This document shows, piece by piece, positions 1 through 12,285 of a stretch of 64,000 bases of DNA. The notes beneath the pieces are model-generated. The model made no database searches. It was not told the origin of the DNA and was given only the letters and a program-made list of their open reading frames with translations. The first letter of the stretch is position 1. Each line of letters begins with the position of its first letter. The position numbers were made by a program, and so were the translations under genes. This DNA is from Ceratorhiza oryzae-sativae (Eukaryota > Basidiomycota > Agaricomycetes > Cantharellales > Ceratobasidiaceae), in assembly GCA_030998015.1 (NCBI GenBank), contig JARWMV010000234.1, positions 372,001-436,000 of the forward strand, given 5' to 3'.

Positions 1-1
1 T

Positions 2-1373
2 GTTTCCGCTCCAACCGACTTTATCGAATCGAGCGACGACGAGCACATCTTTGTTCCAAACACCGCCCAGCCCGCGCCAAACACTCCCCGCCCACCTTCG
101 CTTGTACCTAGACTGTTCACCACCACCACCCCTCGACCAGCCACCACAGCGGTCGCACGCCCCGTGATCGAATCCGGCCATGAATCCGACGCATCGGACC
201 GTGAAGAAGACTCGTCGCTCAACGACTCCTCCGACGATTCCGACGATGACAGCCCCGTCCATGCTCGCGCTCGCACTGTGACGATCACCCATGCCCGGCT
301 CGAGGCTCCCGTCGCCGCCTCCGCATCGACCGCCACACTGATGGCCCACCCGAACGCGAGCGCAGCGACTATTCGTCCAACAGGGCTGTCTCGTCCGGCG
401 TCGATCCGGCGTGGGACACCAGCCGGGATGCACGCTCCGGCGATCACCACCAACACTATCGTTGCAATTGTTTCTGCCGCCCCCTTGTCTCCCCCCACGC
501 CTTCGGATGGCGGTGAGATCCCTTACGTGCCCTTCACGGCAGCTCCCACGGCAGTCACCATTCCGGTCACTGTCCCAGCATTCACTCCCAAAGCGCCCGC
601 TGCACCTCAATCCTTACCCCCAGCCCAGAAGCCAATCTCCGAACCCGCTATTCCTACCGGAAAGGTTACTCGAAAAGTATGGGCAGCCATGAACATTCAA
701 CGCCTGAAGTTGGGGTTCAAGCCTCTCGAGCATGCTCTGCGCAAGCAGCGAAACGCGGAGCTAAACGCCAACAAGAAACAGAAGAACAAAGCCCAACCCA
801 AGCCGAAAAAGCCCAAGGCGACCAAGGCTGCAAAGGCTGTGGTGGCTCCCCGGGCAACTGTCGGAGGCTCGCCCGTTACGTCCGAAGACGAGGCTCCTCG
901 GATGCGAGCTTCCATGTTCTCGTCCAATGGCACTCCCGCGCGGAGTCAGAGCCCTGACGACGAGGCGGCGTACGATGCGGCCATCCAGCAAATCAACGAG
1001 TTGAGCCGTTTGTCCCCATCTGTCATGACTGGTAACTCACCTTGTTGCTCCCTTCAGCCACATGTCAAGTCCTCCCGAGCATCCGACCGCGACCTATCGC
1101 TACATCTTGAATCGGGCACTGCTCCTCGAGTTCCGAATTTGCACTCCGGACACCCTCCCCACATCCCACGGTGCCGCCATCGCCATGGTCAAATCGAACA
1201 TCCACATCAACGTTCTCGACTATGTTGCAAAGCGCAAGGAAGGATTCGGTGGCCTGCGCAGCGTCATGCTCGAGAACGCAAAGGCCTTACGTAAAGATAT
1301 CCAGAAGCGCAAGATGCCAGTGAAGCAAGTCAAGTCTTTGGGCTTGCATTCGCTCCTCGTTCACAGGCATTAA
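2..1373 (+). CDS. Hypothetical low-complexity protein (5' partial)
   Basis: I do not recognise this gene. The reading frame is open from base 2, so the start lies upstream of the window. The first part is rich in Ser, Asp, Thr, Pro and Ala, with an acidic Ser/Asp patch near the beginning. A strongly basic Lys/Pro/Ala stretch (about 760-850) follows and looks like a nuclear or nucleic-acid-binding tail. The frame must switch near 1010-1080, most likely through a short intron whose ends I could not fix, because the best donor (GTAACT at 1032) does not give the right phase. The downstream frame encodes a compact, helical, Lys/Arg-rich segment containing NVLDYVAKRKEGFGGL and ends at the stop at 1371-1373. 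No catalytic motif is visible. It could be a regulatory or chromatin protein, but that is a guess. Confidence 0.45.
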
Positions 1374-1635
1374 ATAGTCAATTTCCACCCATCTCCTATT
1401 GATTTAATTCCAGTGAAGATATAGTAATTCTGTCCTTTCTTTGTTGACCACTGTAACATCTTTGCGATTTCCTTATCCCGTTCTTTTCTCTGGTTTCAGC
1501 GATTGTACATCACACACCTTTCAGTGTATAGCCTGTTGGAGTTTATTCTTTTTATCACAATTGATTCGTTTCTCGTGACCGTTCCGAGTCCACTCTGAGG
1601 GTAGCCTGTTTGACCGATATATTTTACAAATCTGC

Positions 1636-2650
1636 CTATGCAAACTCTGGCAAGCAATGCTCTCCAGGACCATATGGCTACAAGAAAGGTTAGTAATCAA
1701 GTTCAAACGAATGGTCTTGCACGTGAAGCCGCCTACTTTGCTTGTGAGCGCTGTGAGGCCAGCCGAGTTCTCGCTCGTCTGTCGTCCACTCTGGGGGCCA
1801 GGCTTCGGCTTCTCGCCCCTGGCAAATGCATCCAAGATCTTCTTCGTGGTCTCGGGAGTGAGGTCCTCCTGCAATCGGGTTTATGTATGTTCCATGAAAT
1901 ATTCAAAATACTACTCACGTAGAAATCATCGTTCATGGCCAACATGGGTGCATTGCTGCACGCGCCCAAGCACTCGACTTCGACGAGTGTAAACTTGCCA
2001 TCTTTGGTCGTATCGCCAACCTTGATCCCGCCGAGATGGGATTGGACGGTCTCGAGAATGTCGTAGGCTCCACGCAGCATACAAGGAGTTGTCGTGCAGA
2101 CCTGGACAAAGTTGGTGCCGATGGGCTCGCTTGAACGCCAGTCGTATGAGGGTATACCATTGACGCATCGAGGACCAGAAGAACGCACCGATTGAACATG
2201 GTGTAAAAGGTCGCAACCTCGTATACACGCATAGGTGGCATTTCCAAGAGCTTTGCGACGTAGTTCATGACGCTGATGCTGGTCCATCCCTTGTTCTGGC
2301 GTTGAGCAAGGTCAAGGAGCGGGATGACTGCGGCCTTTTTGTATTGGGGCGGGTATTTGGCGATGGTGCTCTCGGCGACCTTTAGGTTCTCGGGGGTAAA
2401 CTCGAATTTAATCTATCGAGCAAAATGGACAGTTGAGTATGATAGTGAAAAGTTGGAAGCCCATACGCTGGGGTTATTGTAAGGTGTATCACGATGCTTC
2501 AAGCTAGTCAGATCACCCCTCTCTCATACTTGATAGTGATCTACTCACGTTGAACAGCGCATCGGATCTTCTTGGTAGTGCACCCGAGAAAGACCTCACA
2601 GCGCTCACTGGCTGGATCCTCCTTGCAGCTGCACGCAACGCAAAAGCCAT
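1636..2650 (-). CDS. NDUFV2: NADH:ubiquinone oxidoreductase 24 kDa subunit (complex I)
   Basis: Peripheral-arm subunit of mitochondrial complex I that carries one [2Fe-2S] cluster next to the FMN subunit. The spliced protein is about 246 residues, as in the family. It starts with an Arg/Ala-rich mitochondrial presequence ([19 protein letters not shown]). The thioredoxin-like domain then shows the cluster cysteines in VCTTTPC and, about 40 residues later, in ECLGAC. The conserved C-terminal segment includes [12 protein letters not shown], and the last short exon encodes [12 protein letters not shown] before TAG at 1636-1638. Six exons are separated by introns of about 50 bp with clear GT..AG ends. 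The start ATG (2648-2650) is divergent from FMP25, another mitochondrial gene, with about 140 bp between them. NDUFV2 is the human name; the Neurospora name is nuo-24. Identification is secure. Confidence 0.95.
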
Positions 2651-2789
2651 GGCTAGATGTGGTCGGGAATTGTGTGTCCAATTGCCAGTGGGCGATTAGT
2701 TACCCGTTACACCTCCCCTTTGGACCCTGAAAGTCTGGAATCGCCGATCCTCGACTTGCATTCATGACAGACGACAACGATCTGTGACG

Positions 2790-4938
2790 ATGATCAGGCT
2801 GGGTTCGCTCGACGAGGGTTGCTGTGCGTTTGGGTACTGCTGGAAGGCAAAGAGCCAGTAGCACTTTTACAGGTGCTGGAACTGGAAGAGCGGGTCGCTC
2901 CAAGGCTTTGGCTGCTGGTGCTGTTTTGGCTGGTGTCGCTGCAACGACCTATCTGCTGAACAACCGGGAACGCATTTACAACGATGGACTTGTGGTATCG
3001 GCCGAAGATGTGCCTATACTTGCCACGGACACGGCCCCTCCAAAGCTGAGTGATGATGGCAAGCTGCACACGTACGTTTGGGGATCCAACAAGTAGGTGT
3101 TTTCGGCTTTATTAATTAAGTGTATATGGTCTAACAACTGGGAAGACACAAGCTCCTGGCGCCTGGACTTGCAAAAGACGACATTAAAACACCTCAAGAA
3201 GTATCCGCCTGGAAAGACGTACCACTGAGAGATTTGGTTTTGCACGAAAAACATGCCGCTTGCGTTGATGTTGCTGGAGATGTCTACCAGTGGGGGACTG
3301 CTTACCACGGAGAGCTGCCGCCCGAACAGGTTGGTCAACCCCAGAGGACGCTTACTGGCAAAGTACGTTTGCATATATCCTGGTATACGAACATGTGTCT
3401 CATTTGTTTTTAGAACATATCAAAGCTCGCACTTTCCGCCGCTAGAGTCTTTGCTCTGTCCGAAAAGACAGGCAAGATTTATGTTCTGTCCCAATCTGCG
3501 GAAAGGCAGAACTCTGGTGGGTCTAGACGGCACAGCTCTTGGTGGAGTTTAGGGTATTGGTTTGGCGGAGCCCCCTCGGTCGATTATCTCGAATTATCGA
3601 CCGATTCAAAATTAAATCGGGGCGAAAAGTAAGTCAGACTCAGCGTGGATCATATACCATGATAAATAAACGTTCCCAGGTTCACGTCTATCTCTGCCGG
3701 ACGAGATCACCTAGTTGCCCTCACGTCTGAAGGCCGGACGTTCACCCTCCCAATATCTCTCTCTGCCAACACCTATGGTCAACTAGGCTATCGAAAATTC
3801 ACCCTTCCAGACATCTCCGCTCCCAAGCCATCCAGTGCGCCACGCATCCCTATCGAACTCACACCTCGTGCGCTCGAAGACCCGCACGCACTGGCCACGC
3901 CATTCATAAGATCCGGCCAGACCCACGCATCAACATTTGTGGACCCCGGAATAGGCTTTTGTGACGGGCTTTTCGAGGTTCCTTCGCTGAAGGGGCTAAA
4001 GGTAGTTCAAGCGCTCGCCGGGGATCGGTGTAGCTACGTCAGGACTAGTGAAGGGCGGGTGCTGGCTTGGGGTGCGAATTCTTACGGGCAAGTTGGATGC
4101 CAGAAGCGTGTTGTTCAGGTTTATGAACGTTTATTCTCTAGACAATTAGGATTGGGCGTCAGTGCGGCGACCGAAACGGTGACAATACCAACCGAGGTAG
4201 TTCTGTCCCGGAAGTATCCTGGAGGTGCTAGCGTGCAATGCACTGGGATGGCCACTGGTATGTTTTGGTATCACAAGATCAAAAAAAAAAACACAGGTTG
4301 AAAACGCTCAAACCATTGTTCAGGTGGTGATATTGCATACTTTATCGTGGACGTCATTCCCCCAGCCGGCGGCGTGCCTTCTGTCGATGTGCTTGCATGC
4401 GGAATGGGACAATGGGGCGGCCTCGGTAACGGCCTCTATTCACAGGCGCAAGGTGTTCCCGTCAAAGTCAAAAAAGTCAGCGGGGTGATCGAATGTGGGT
4501 GCTCACGTACAATTCGACCCCGTGGCTTCTAAATCACACCATTATGTACAGACAACGAAACCACGCACTCGCTGCAGCCGCTCCGCACGCGTTCAATTTC
4601 GGTGTCTCCTGCTCCACAAAGCTCGCATACAATCCTCACACTGGGCACTGGTACACTAGCCGAAGCTCCAGAGAAGCATGGGGCACACCCCGCCGGTCAC
4701 GATGTGTTGTACTGGGGTACAACGCAGAGGGCAGCTCGGGAACGGCAAACGGTCCAATTTGTGTATCCCGATCCATATTCCAGCGCTCGGGGGAGTAGTC
4801 GGACGGATGATGCTGCGAGAACGTGACGGCGTGCGCCTAGTGGATCTTCAAGGGCACAAGCGTGGCACCGGGCACGTCGAGGAGACGGCGGTCGCTGGAT
4901 GGGGTTGTAGCGCTGTTTATTGGCGCGTCGTGTACTGA
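2790..4938 (+). CDS. FMP25: RCC1-repeat mitochondrial protein FMP25
   Basis: Resembles yeast FMP25 (human relative RCC1L/WBSCR16), a mitochondrial inner-membrane protein with RCC1-type beta-propeller repeats needed for respiratory-complex assembly. The N-terminus is basic and Ser/Arg-rich, then has a hydrophobic segment (ALAAGAVLAGVAATTYLL), which fits a presequence plus membrane anchor. Repeat motifs follow across at least six exons: HTYVWGSN, DVYQWGTAYHGEL, ISAGRDHLVALTSEGR, AWGANSYG, GMGQWGGLGNG and QLGNGKRSNL. The start is uncertain: the frame carrying the presequence has no ATG after its last stop at 2791-2793, and the ATG at 2790 is in another frame, so a small splice or an indel is required. 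Near 4714-4731 the conserved WG.N..GQLGNG repeat passes through all three frames by two single-base losses in G runs. It ends in TGA at 4936-4938. Confidence 0.8.
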
Positions 4939-5284
4939 GTTGTGATCCGTATATGATGTGAAATTTGAAGATCGGGTGCCCATATGGCGAGCGACCACCA
5001 GCGAACGAACCACAAGGTCACTGGGTTGAATTGATTTTGTCAGTTGGATGTTCCATCCGGTCGGCGTGGTGCGGGCTATTTGCCATGTACGGCCTATAAG
5101 AGCGGCGGCCCGTCTGGGCGCGGCGAGGCTGCTGAACCCCCCTCGCTTGCCGTTCCCCAAGCGCCTAATTGGTTGCCCTCTCGCACAGGTGACCCCAAAT
5201 CTCTCTATGCGATAAGACAATCAGCTGACATCTGTTCTGCAGCGCCGCGCACTGTGCTTCACATCCGACCACCATCCGATTGCC

Positions 5285-8200
5285 ATGTCTGCCGCCGCAA
5301 AGCCCGCTGAGGAGTATCGTCTCCCGCGAAACGTTCGCCCGACCCACTATGATCTCACCATCCAGACCGATCTCGAGGCTCTCACTTTCAAGGGATTCGT
5401 GATCGTCGAGTACGTTCCGGTTCGAATTGCACATCCGAAATGAAACTGATCGTGATAGCCTTGATATCCTTGAGGAGACCTCAACCATCACGTTCAATTC
5501 GTCCGACTTGGTGCTGCATGAAGAAGGCCTGGTCGTCACATCCGACGCGCTCAAGACCGAGCAGACACAGGCGGCCAAACTTGCAAACGTAGACCAAAAG
5601 ACGGAGCGGGCGTCGGTACAGCTTACGACAAAGCTGCCGCAAGGCAGCAAGGCGAAGCTCAGGATCGGATATGAAGGCAAACTTACTGGAAGCATGATGG
5701 GTACGCGGTGGAGCTGCACAATGTTGATTCAAGTCGTTGAGAGTCGCTTGCAGGATACTACTATTCTTCTGCCCCACATGAAGGCAAGCCGAGGTCGGTG
5801 TATGCTGTCAAGCCACGAGATCAGAAAACTGATTTTCAACGCAGGAACTATACTCTTACCCAGTTCGAGCCAACGGCTGCCCGTCGCGCATATCCATGCT
5901 GGGACGAACCCGCTCTCAAGGCCACTTATTCCGTTACCATGATCTCGCGTGATGATACTGTCTCGTTGTCCAACATGCCTGCAATCAACGAGAAGCCATT
6001 CGTAGAGAGCGAAATCACCGAAAGCGAAAAGGGCGGCGTTGGCAAACTCGTAAAGATGAAGATGAAGACCAAAGTCGAAGGTAGCACGATCGACAAGAAA
6101 GGATGGAAAGTCACTTCTTTTGAGAAAACCCCCCCAGTAAGCGGCCCATTAGTGGCATTCTTCGAGCCATCGATTCAACGAATTTTGTATAGATGTCCTC
6201 GTATTTGGTTGCGTTTGCCAACGGTCACTTTGAACACCTCGAATCATCGTACACCTCCCCGCTTAGTGGAAAGACTCGCCCGCTGCGGATCTATGGTAAG
6301 CTACCTGCTCTGTTGTTGTTGGGGGTTGTACTCAATCCCATTTCTAGCTACCAAAGACATCATCCATCAGGCTCAGGTAGGCGCATAGAGCCAGCACTCT
6401 CGATCAGGCTAACGTGCACGTCCAGTTTGCCCTCGACGTCAAGGCCAAAGTCCTCCCTATCTACGAAAAGGTCTTTGACGTCGAGTACCCGCTGCCAAAA
6501 CTGGATACTCTGGTTGCCAACGACTTTGACGCCGGCGCAATGGAAAACTGGGGTCTGATCACCGGCCGTACTTCCGTTTTCCTGTTTGACGAAAAAAAGT
6601 CCGACCTTATGGCCAAGAAGCGTGTGGCGACGGTCCAAAGCCACGAGTGCGCACATATGTGGTTCGGTGACATTGTAACCATGAATTGGTGGAACTCGCT
6701 CTGGCTCAACGAAGGTTTCGCTACCATTGCCGGCGAGGTCATTATCATCGACAAGGTTTTCCCCGAATGGCGCGTTCATAGCGAGTTTATCACGCACCAT
6801 CTTGAGCGCGCTCTGGAACTCGATGCTCAGAGGTCTTCGCATCCGATTGAAGGCAAGTAATAACTGTAATAGGTTCATTTGCCCGTCTAGCTTAGCATAC
6901 ATCCACAGTTGATTGCCCCGATGCCAATCAGATCAACCAGATCTTTGACGCGCTCTCTTACTCCAAGGCAGCCTCAATGCTACGTATGCTTGCCCGGTAT
7001 GTTGGGGAAGATGTGTTCTCAAAGGTGTTTCGATCTATCTCAAGAAGCGCCTCTACGGAAACAGCGATCCCAAGGACTTGTGGGACGGCATTAGCGAGGC
7101 TGCTGGTGTCGATGTCGGTACAATGATGAAGAATTGGGTGTTTGAGATTGGATTCCCCTTCCTGACAGTGACCGAAAACGCTGACGGGATCCACGTCCGC
7201 CAAGATCGCTTCCTCTCTACCGGTGATGCCTCGGACGCGGAGAATCAAACCATTTGGCAGATCCCGCTCTCGCTTTTGTCGACTGACGCAAACGGCAAGA
7301 CGGTTGTTGATCACAGCATTGTCCTCACGTCGCGTGAGACTGATATCAAACTCGACACAAGCAAACCTTGGAAGCTCAATGCTGGAACGGTTGGCGTTTT
7401 CCGCACTGCATACACTCCCGAGCGTTTGGCGAAACTTGGTGAGGAAGCTGCCAAAGAGAATAGCGCGTTCGGACTTGAGGATCGAGTTGGGCTCGTTTCG
7501 GATGCTATGGTGTTGGCCCGAGCTGGATATGGAAAGACGAGTGGAGGCTTGAGCGTTATTTCGAGGATGCATGGCGAGACTGAGCGTGGTGTATAATATT
7601 TGGTGCTGGGTGCTTTATTAACTGTGAACCGTTTGGATAGACCTTGTGTGGGAGGGTGTTGCTTCTCATTTGAACACACTCGAGAAGGTGTGTACTTGGT
7701 TTTTGAAATGATCCCCTAGTACTCATTCCGTGCTCAGGTTTGGTGGGAGCAACCACAGGAGGTTCTCGATACCCTCAAGGCATTCCGACGGGTGGGTGAA
7801 CCTCAAATCTTCGAGCGCAAGCTCTGATACACCAGCGATTGTACAGTATCTATTTGGTCCTCTCGTCAAGAGGCTTGGATATGAATTTGAGGAGTCCGAT
7901 TCTCCCGATACTCGTCAGCTGAGGACTCTCGCGTAAGTTTAATGCATGTCATAAACAAGGTGCAAACGCTGATTTAACTAACAAAAGTATCACTCAATGC
8001 GCCACCGCTGATGACAAGGAGTGAGTGCAAATGTTCGTAGCACTGCTCGCCGTAACCGATCTTGCCTAGTGTCGTAAACGAGTTGCGTTCGCGGTTTGCT
8101 CATTTCCACGAAACTGGCGACGACTCCAAAATTCCAGCCGACTTGCAGCGTGTCACCTACCGCATTGCAGTTAGTCACGGGGTGAAAAGGAGTATGAGGC

Positions 8201-8995
8201 TGTTAAGAAGGTTGGTACAGCCCTTGAAACTCTTGTGAAGGCTTTAACGACTGTCACAATGGCGCGAGCAGATTGCCGAGAACCCGCCCACTCCGTCCTC
8301 GAAGATTGCGGCAATGTAAGAGAGCTCGTTTTACTTGTCGATGAATATTCACGTCCCCTTTCGACTCAGGCTCGGCATGACTCACGCAAAAGACGAGGCA
8401 TTGACACAGAAGACACTGCAGTATATGATGACCGATGTATGTCTTACTCAACTACTGAGGCAAGGTTGCTTTTTAAAGTTCTCCAACTGCATAGGTCAAA
8501 GATCAAGACATGATGTATTATTTTGCGGTGAGTTTGCGATACACCTGTTGAACTAGTTGGTAACTGACCACTACTCAACAGGGCCTTTCTACTAATCGCC
8601 ACAGCCGTCGACGTCTCGCCGATTTCCTCATGGAGAATTATGACAAGGTAATCAACCAAGCTGGTTCAACTGCAGGAATGTTCTGATACGGCATAACAGC
8701 TCTTCAAACGCTTCGAGGGCAATTTCTCTCTTTCCTATCTGGTTAAATACGGATTCGACAGCTTCTCCAGTGAGGAAGACGCAAAGGCCGTAGAGAACTT
8801 TTTCAAAGGCAAAGATACTTCCAAGTTCAATCTCGCACTTGCTCAGGTAAGATGCCACTTGGTTAGTTCCCGATCGGTATTGATAGCGCGTTTCAGACCC
8901 TCGACTCGATCCGCGCCAGTGCCAAGTGGCTCAATAGGTCGAAGGATGATGTCGCACATTGGTTGGCCGACTGGCGGAAGAGCGCGAGCGCGTAA
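5285..8995 (+). CDS. APE2: M1-family zinc aminopeptidase (APE2/AAP1, puromycin-sensitive type)
   Basis: Zinc metallopeptidase that removes N-terminal residues from peptides; cytosolic forms act in peptide turnover. It starts at ATG 5285 ([16 protein letters not shown]). The N-terminal beta domain is followed by the substrate-binding motif GAMENWG (about 6536-6556), the zinc motif HECAH (about 6642-6656, zinc ligands His, His and the downstream Glu in LNEGFAT) and the helical ERAP1-like C-terminal domain. It ends at TAA 8993-8995. There are about 14 exons, several in the 3' half under 100 bp. The motif reads [10 protein letters not shown] where most members have HELAHQWFG; the zinc ligands are kept. 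Two single-base frame slips interrupt conserved segments: GG at 7024-7025 inside [11 protein letters not shown], and the GGGG run at 8179-8182 before EKEYEAVKK. The tail is convergent with the ubiquitin hydrolase, about 140 bp away. Confidence 0.93.
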
Positions 8996-9136
8996 AACAT
9001 ACATGAATATGAATCCTAGCAAATTGTAGTAACCTGATTGCCTCGCTCGAATCGAGAAAATTTCAACATTCTCTGTTGCTCTAATACTACTTGGATGCAC
9101 GCCTGGATGGTCTAATTGAAACCCAAGACCTTCACT

Positions 9137-10321
9137 TTACATGTCCGAAGCTGGTCCCAATGAAATCATGCCGAAGTTGATGCTTGAAGAAATTGTCATA
9201 TACTTGTCTTTGACTATCTTGGCCACGTCCTGTGTGCAGATTTAGAATCTTCACCTTCAGATCGAGATCAGTAAACTCACCCCAAGCAGCCGCTCTTCGT
9301 CGCACGGTCCCAAGTCGACAGGACCAGCCCTTCGTCCGTCAAGCTCAATGAGCCGCTTTTCCTTCGTTACCGGTGATGGGGCAATGACGAAACACGTAAA
9401 ATGTAGGTCAGTATCGAGTCCATCTGGCGCTGGGACGCGGGATTGGCCTGTCGTAGCTGCCTCAACGTGAGCTTTGGCAAATAGCGTGGTTTCTTCTAGA
9501 AGTTTCCCTCGTTCTTCCGGACTGAGTTCTGTAGGCACATATATTAGTCGCATAGAAACGAGAGGGAAGTGGGTAGGCACTTTGACATTGCATGAAGAAC
9601 TTGGAAAGAGGGCTTTCTGGTCGCAGAGTTACATCGCTCTATAAACGGTTTAGTCTCGTCCGAGCTACTGCAGACAGTCTGACTTGCATTTCCAAGTGCA
9701 TGCAATAGGCCAATGGTACCACAAGCGTTCGATATCTAAGTGCGGTTGGAGTTAGGGCAGAACAGTGGCTAGCCCCTTGGCTCACCGTCTGTTTAATGTA
9801 GATCAAGGTTGGATCCACATCGGGCTGTTTTTCCTTTTCGAGTTTCGTATCTTCTTCCTTGCGCCTCTGCTCTGTAGCATCGGTGATGGGGAAAATGAGA
9901 ATAATAGCCTTGCTGGGACCGGGGACCATTGCAAGAAGCTAGAATAACACATAGTACTTTATCAGAGGGAGAACTCGTAGGACAAAGAGTAAACACCAAC
10001 CTCTGGGTCTAGTCCGTAGACGTCTGAGAAGCCGTGCACTCCAGTGCTCAAGCCTACCTTGCCTGCCCACTACTAGAATGTTTATTTATATCAGTTGAGT
10101 AATCAGTTAGAACCAACCTCGTTGAAGACCTGTTCTCAACATCCACATAAACATCATTTTGACAATGAAAGTACTTTTGTGCGAACCTCTGGATTGCTTT
10201 CTAGAGGAATCCATTTTGGATCGGGCTCCATTTGTTCAACGGTGTGAGGAGTAGGAATATCACCTCCAGTGACAGATGAAGCTACGGTGGCAGCAGCAGA
10301 ATCGGGGACGCTAGATGGCAT
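9137..10321 (-). CDS. YUH1: Ubiquitin carboxyl-terminal hydrolase, UCH family (UCHL3/Yuh1 type)
   Basis: Cysteine protease that cleaves small adducts from the ubiquitin or Rub1/Nedd8 C-terminus. It starts at ATG 10319-10321 (MPSSVPDSAAATVASSV) and is short (about 240 residues), as in the family. Visible active-site elements are ISNACGTIGLLHAL (catalytic Cys; exon about 9672-9735), DLHFTCFV (catalytic His; about 9400) and LIELDGRR (catalytic Asp; about 9340). The N-terminal part contains KWIPLESNPE and WAGKVGLS, typical UCH sequence. The last exon encodes a short segment including SINFGMISLGPAS and ends in TAA at 9137-9139. There are at least seven exons. Between His and Cys lies the usual crossover-loop region, rich in Glu/Ser/Pro. 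Identification is secure; the substrate preference cannot be read from sequence. Confidence 0.92.
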
Positions 10322-10584
10322 TTAAAGTGGGAGTCTGTCTTCGAGATCTGTCAATGCTGTCACGGGGCAGTCGCTGTGAGCTTTGTGGAGGGTGATGAGG
10401 CTGTGGTGAAGCACAGCCTTTATACTCCTTTGGACATATATGCGCCTCCTCTAGTTTTAATCGCCAAACCAGTCAAGCATGAGTCGTAACCCGTATGCGC
10501 GAGCGCGTTGTCATTAGCATGATGTTAGTACGTCTATAAAACATAAATGGCACAGGTTCAGCCTTATAAATCAAGAAAATACAA

Positions 10585-12131
10585 TCATTGAGAAGGCAGA
10601 ATCTCATAACCACCCTTTGGGCTTGACCCTCCCAAGCCAAGGCTTCTCCGAAACCTTGCCCACGACCGTTTCCAGCGCGGTTTTTCGAGCAGGTCAGAGT
10701 CCACACGATCAACCTCTCCGTTTTTGCGCATTTGATATTTGGTACCTCTCCATTCAACCTCACTCCCAACAACCGCACGGAGCCAAATTGGGAAGGTCAG
10801 CATTTCTCGGAGTACCCACGCAATACAAAACGAGATGAACTGGTCGCTGGGAACGGGATGCGTAGCTAGAACCGAGTAAACCTGCAAATCGAGCAGAAAC
10901 CAGGCTGAGAGATGCAGGGCCATAAAGATGGGCCAAGGGACGGATAGACCAAGGTGGCGTACAGACCACGCGGCAAGGATACCAGCTGTTAGGCCCTCGG
11001 TAAGCGGTTCAAGGAGAGTGGCAACCAAAACCATTGCTTTTCGCACACGAATCCATCGAACCCGACGAGCGATGTATGCCGAGAGGGGCATGTTCGGTGG
11101 AAGAGTATTCAAGGCCACGTCACACGACAGTGAATGCCTTACACCAAGCTCGTGCCATAATGCAGAGCCAAGCATAGCATCTTCCGCCAGAAACTTCCCA
11201 AAGGCTGCGAGTCCAGTCTGATTATCGCTCGGAGGTCCGAATTTGGGGGCGGGTGTAATCGGTGGGTGAGGCTTCAACGATGCATCAACACGCGCTACGT
11301 CGGAGCGACGATACATGTTTGATTTGCCCATGACACATGATTCAACGGCGACAGTGTTGATTGCAACGTACATCTTGGCGTGGGTCGTGTTGAGAAATGC
11401 AGCCTCGACTCGGGCACCCCAGGCCATCAAAGGTGCAGAAGGGGGAACGAAAGGGACATGGTGAACTAGCCCGACGCGAGGTGTGCAATCCTCAGTGAGA
11501 GCATCGACCGAACGAGCTAGTGTTCCGGGAGCGGACCAGATATTAGAGTCCAGAACCCAGAGAATATCGTGCTCCGCACGATCGTAGGCCTCCATTAGGT
11601 TGTTGACTTTGGGGTTGACGCCAACCACACGTTCACCTGCAATCAATGAGAAAATGCCTTCGGCGGGTAAAGACGACATACCAACAACGGCCTTGGCATT
11701 AACATGAGGATATTTGGCGAGCAGCTCGTTCACGACCTGCAGCGCTTGGTCTTCTGGGTCGGCAACGCAGAACAAGATTTCGAATCTTTCAAGTGGATAT
11801 TCTTGTTGAAATGTCGATTCAAGATTCTCGTAAAGATTTGGGTCCAAGCCTTTGAGTGGCCGAAGGATAGAAACACCGGGTAGGCTCTCAAGGTTATCGG
11901 GGGGTGGAGGTGAGGAAAGTGGAGAGCGGGGTCTAATGGTGTACCGTTTTCGCCTAGCAAATTTACATGAGTAGGCATAAGGGAAGTCTGACGAGCCGCT
12001 TACACACTAGCCCAACCGGTCAACACTATGCTCCACAAAATTGTGAACCACCCCAAGCCGGCACAAGCTATCGCAGTCCATATTATAGAACTATTTCTGG
12101 GCGCGTCCGGAGTCCCATTTTCTATGCTCAT
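10585..12131 (-). CDS. Ceramide glucosyltransferase (glucosylceramide synthase, GT21)
   Basis: Transfers glucose from UDP-glucose to ceramide at the Golgi/ER membrane, making the glucosylceramide that fungi use in polarised growth and virulence. Exon 1 (start ATG 12129-12131) encodes an N-terminal membrane segment (IACAGLGWFTILWSIVL). One intron (about 11957-12003) follows, then a single long exon. GT-A fold motifs are the early DPEDQA, the LDSN acidic motif, AEDAMLG in place of the usual EDxxLG, and the RxxRW signature in ARRVRWIRVRK. Hydrophobic segments in the C-terminal 130 residues fit the membrane-embedded end. The length is about 460-490 residues, slightly shorter than many ascomycete enzymes. 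It is head-to-head with NDC80, about 154 bp between start codons. UGCG/GCS is the common name elsewhere. Confidence 0.92.
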
Positions 12132-12285
12132 CTATGAAGAATGGACCTAATCTACACAGACACTGAGATAGCGATGGTGGGCTGGAAAAGGCTTGGGAAA
12201 GTCGATTTCCGAATGAGCGCCGGGCTCCTACACGTCCACAGCTCCAAACAATCGGGCCAGGTTGGCTTCAACACTCAACGTCGAG

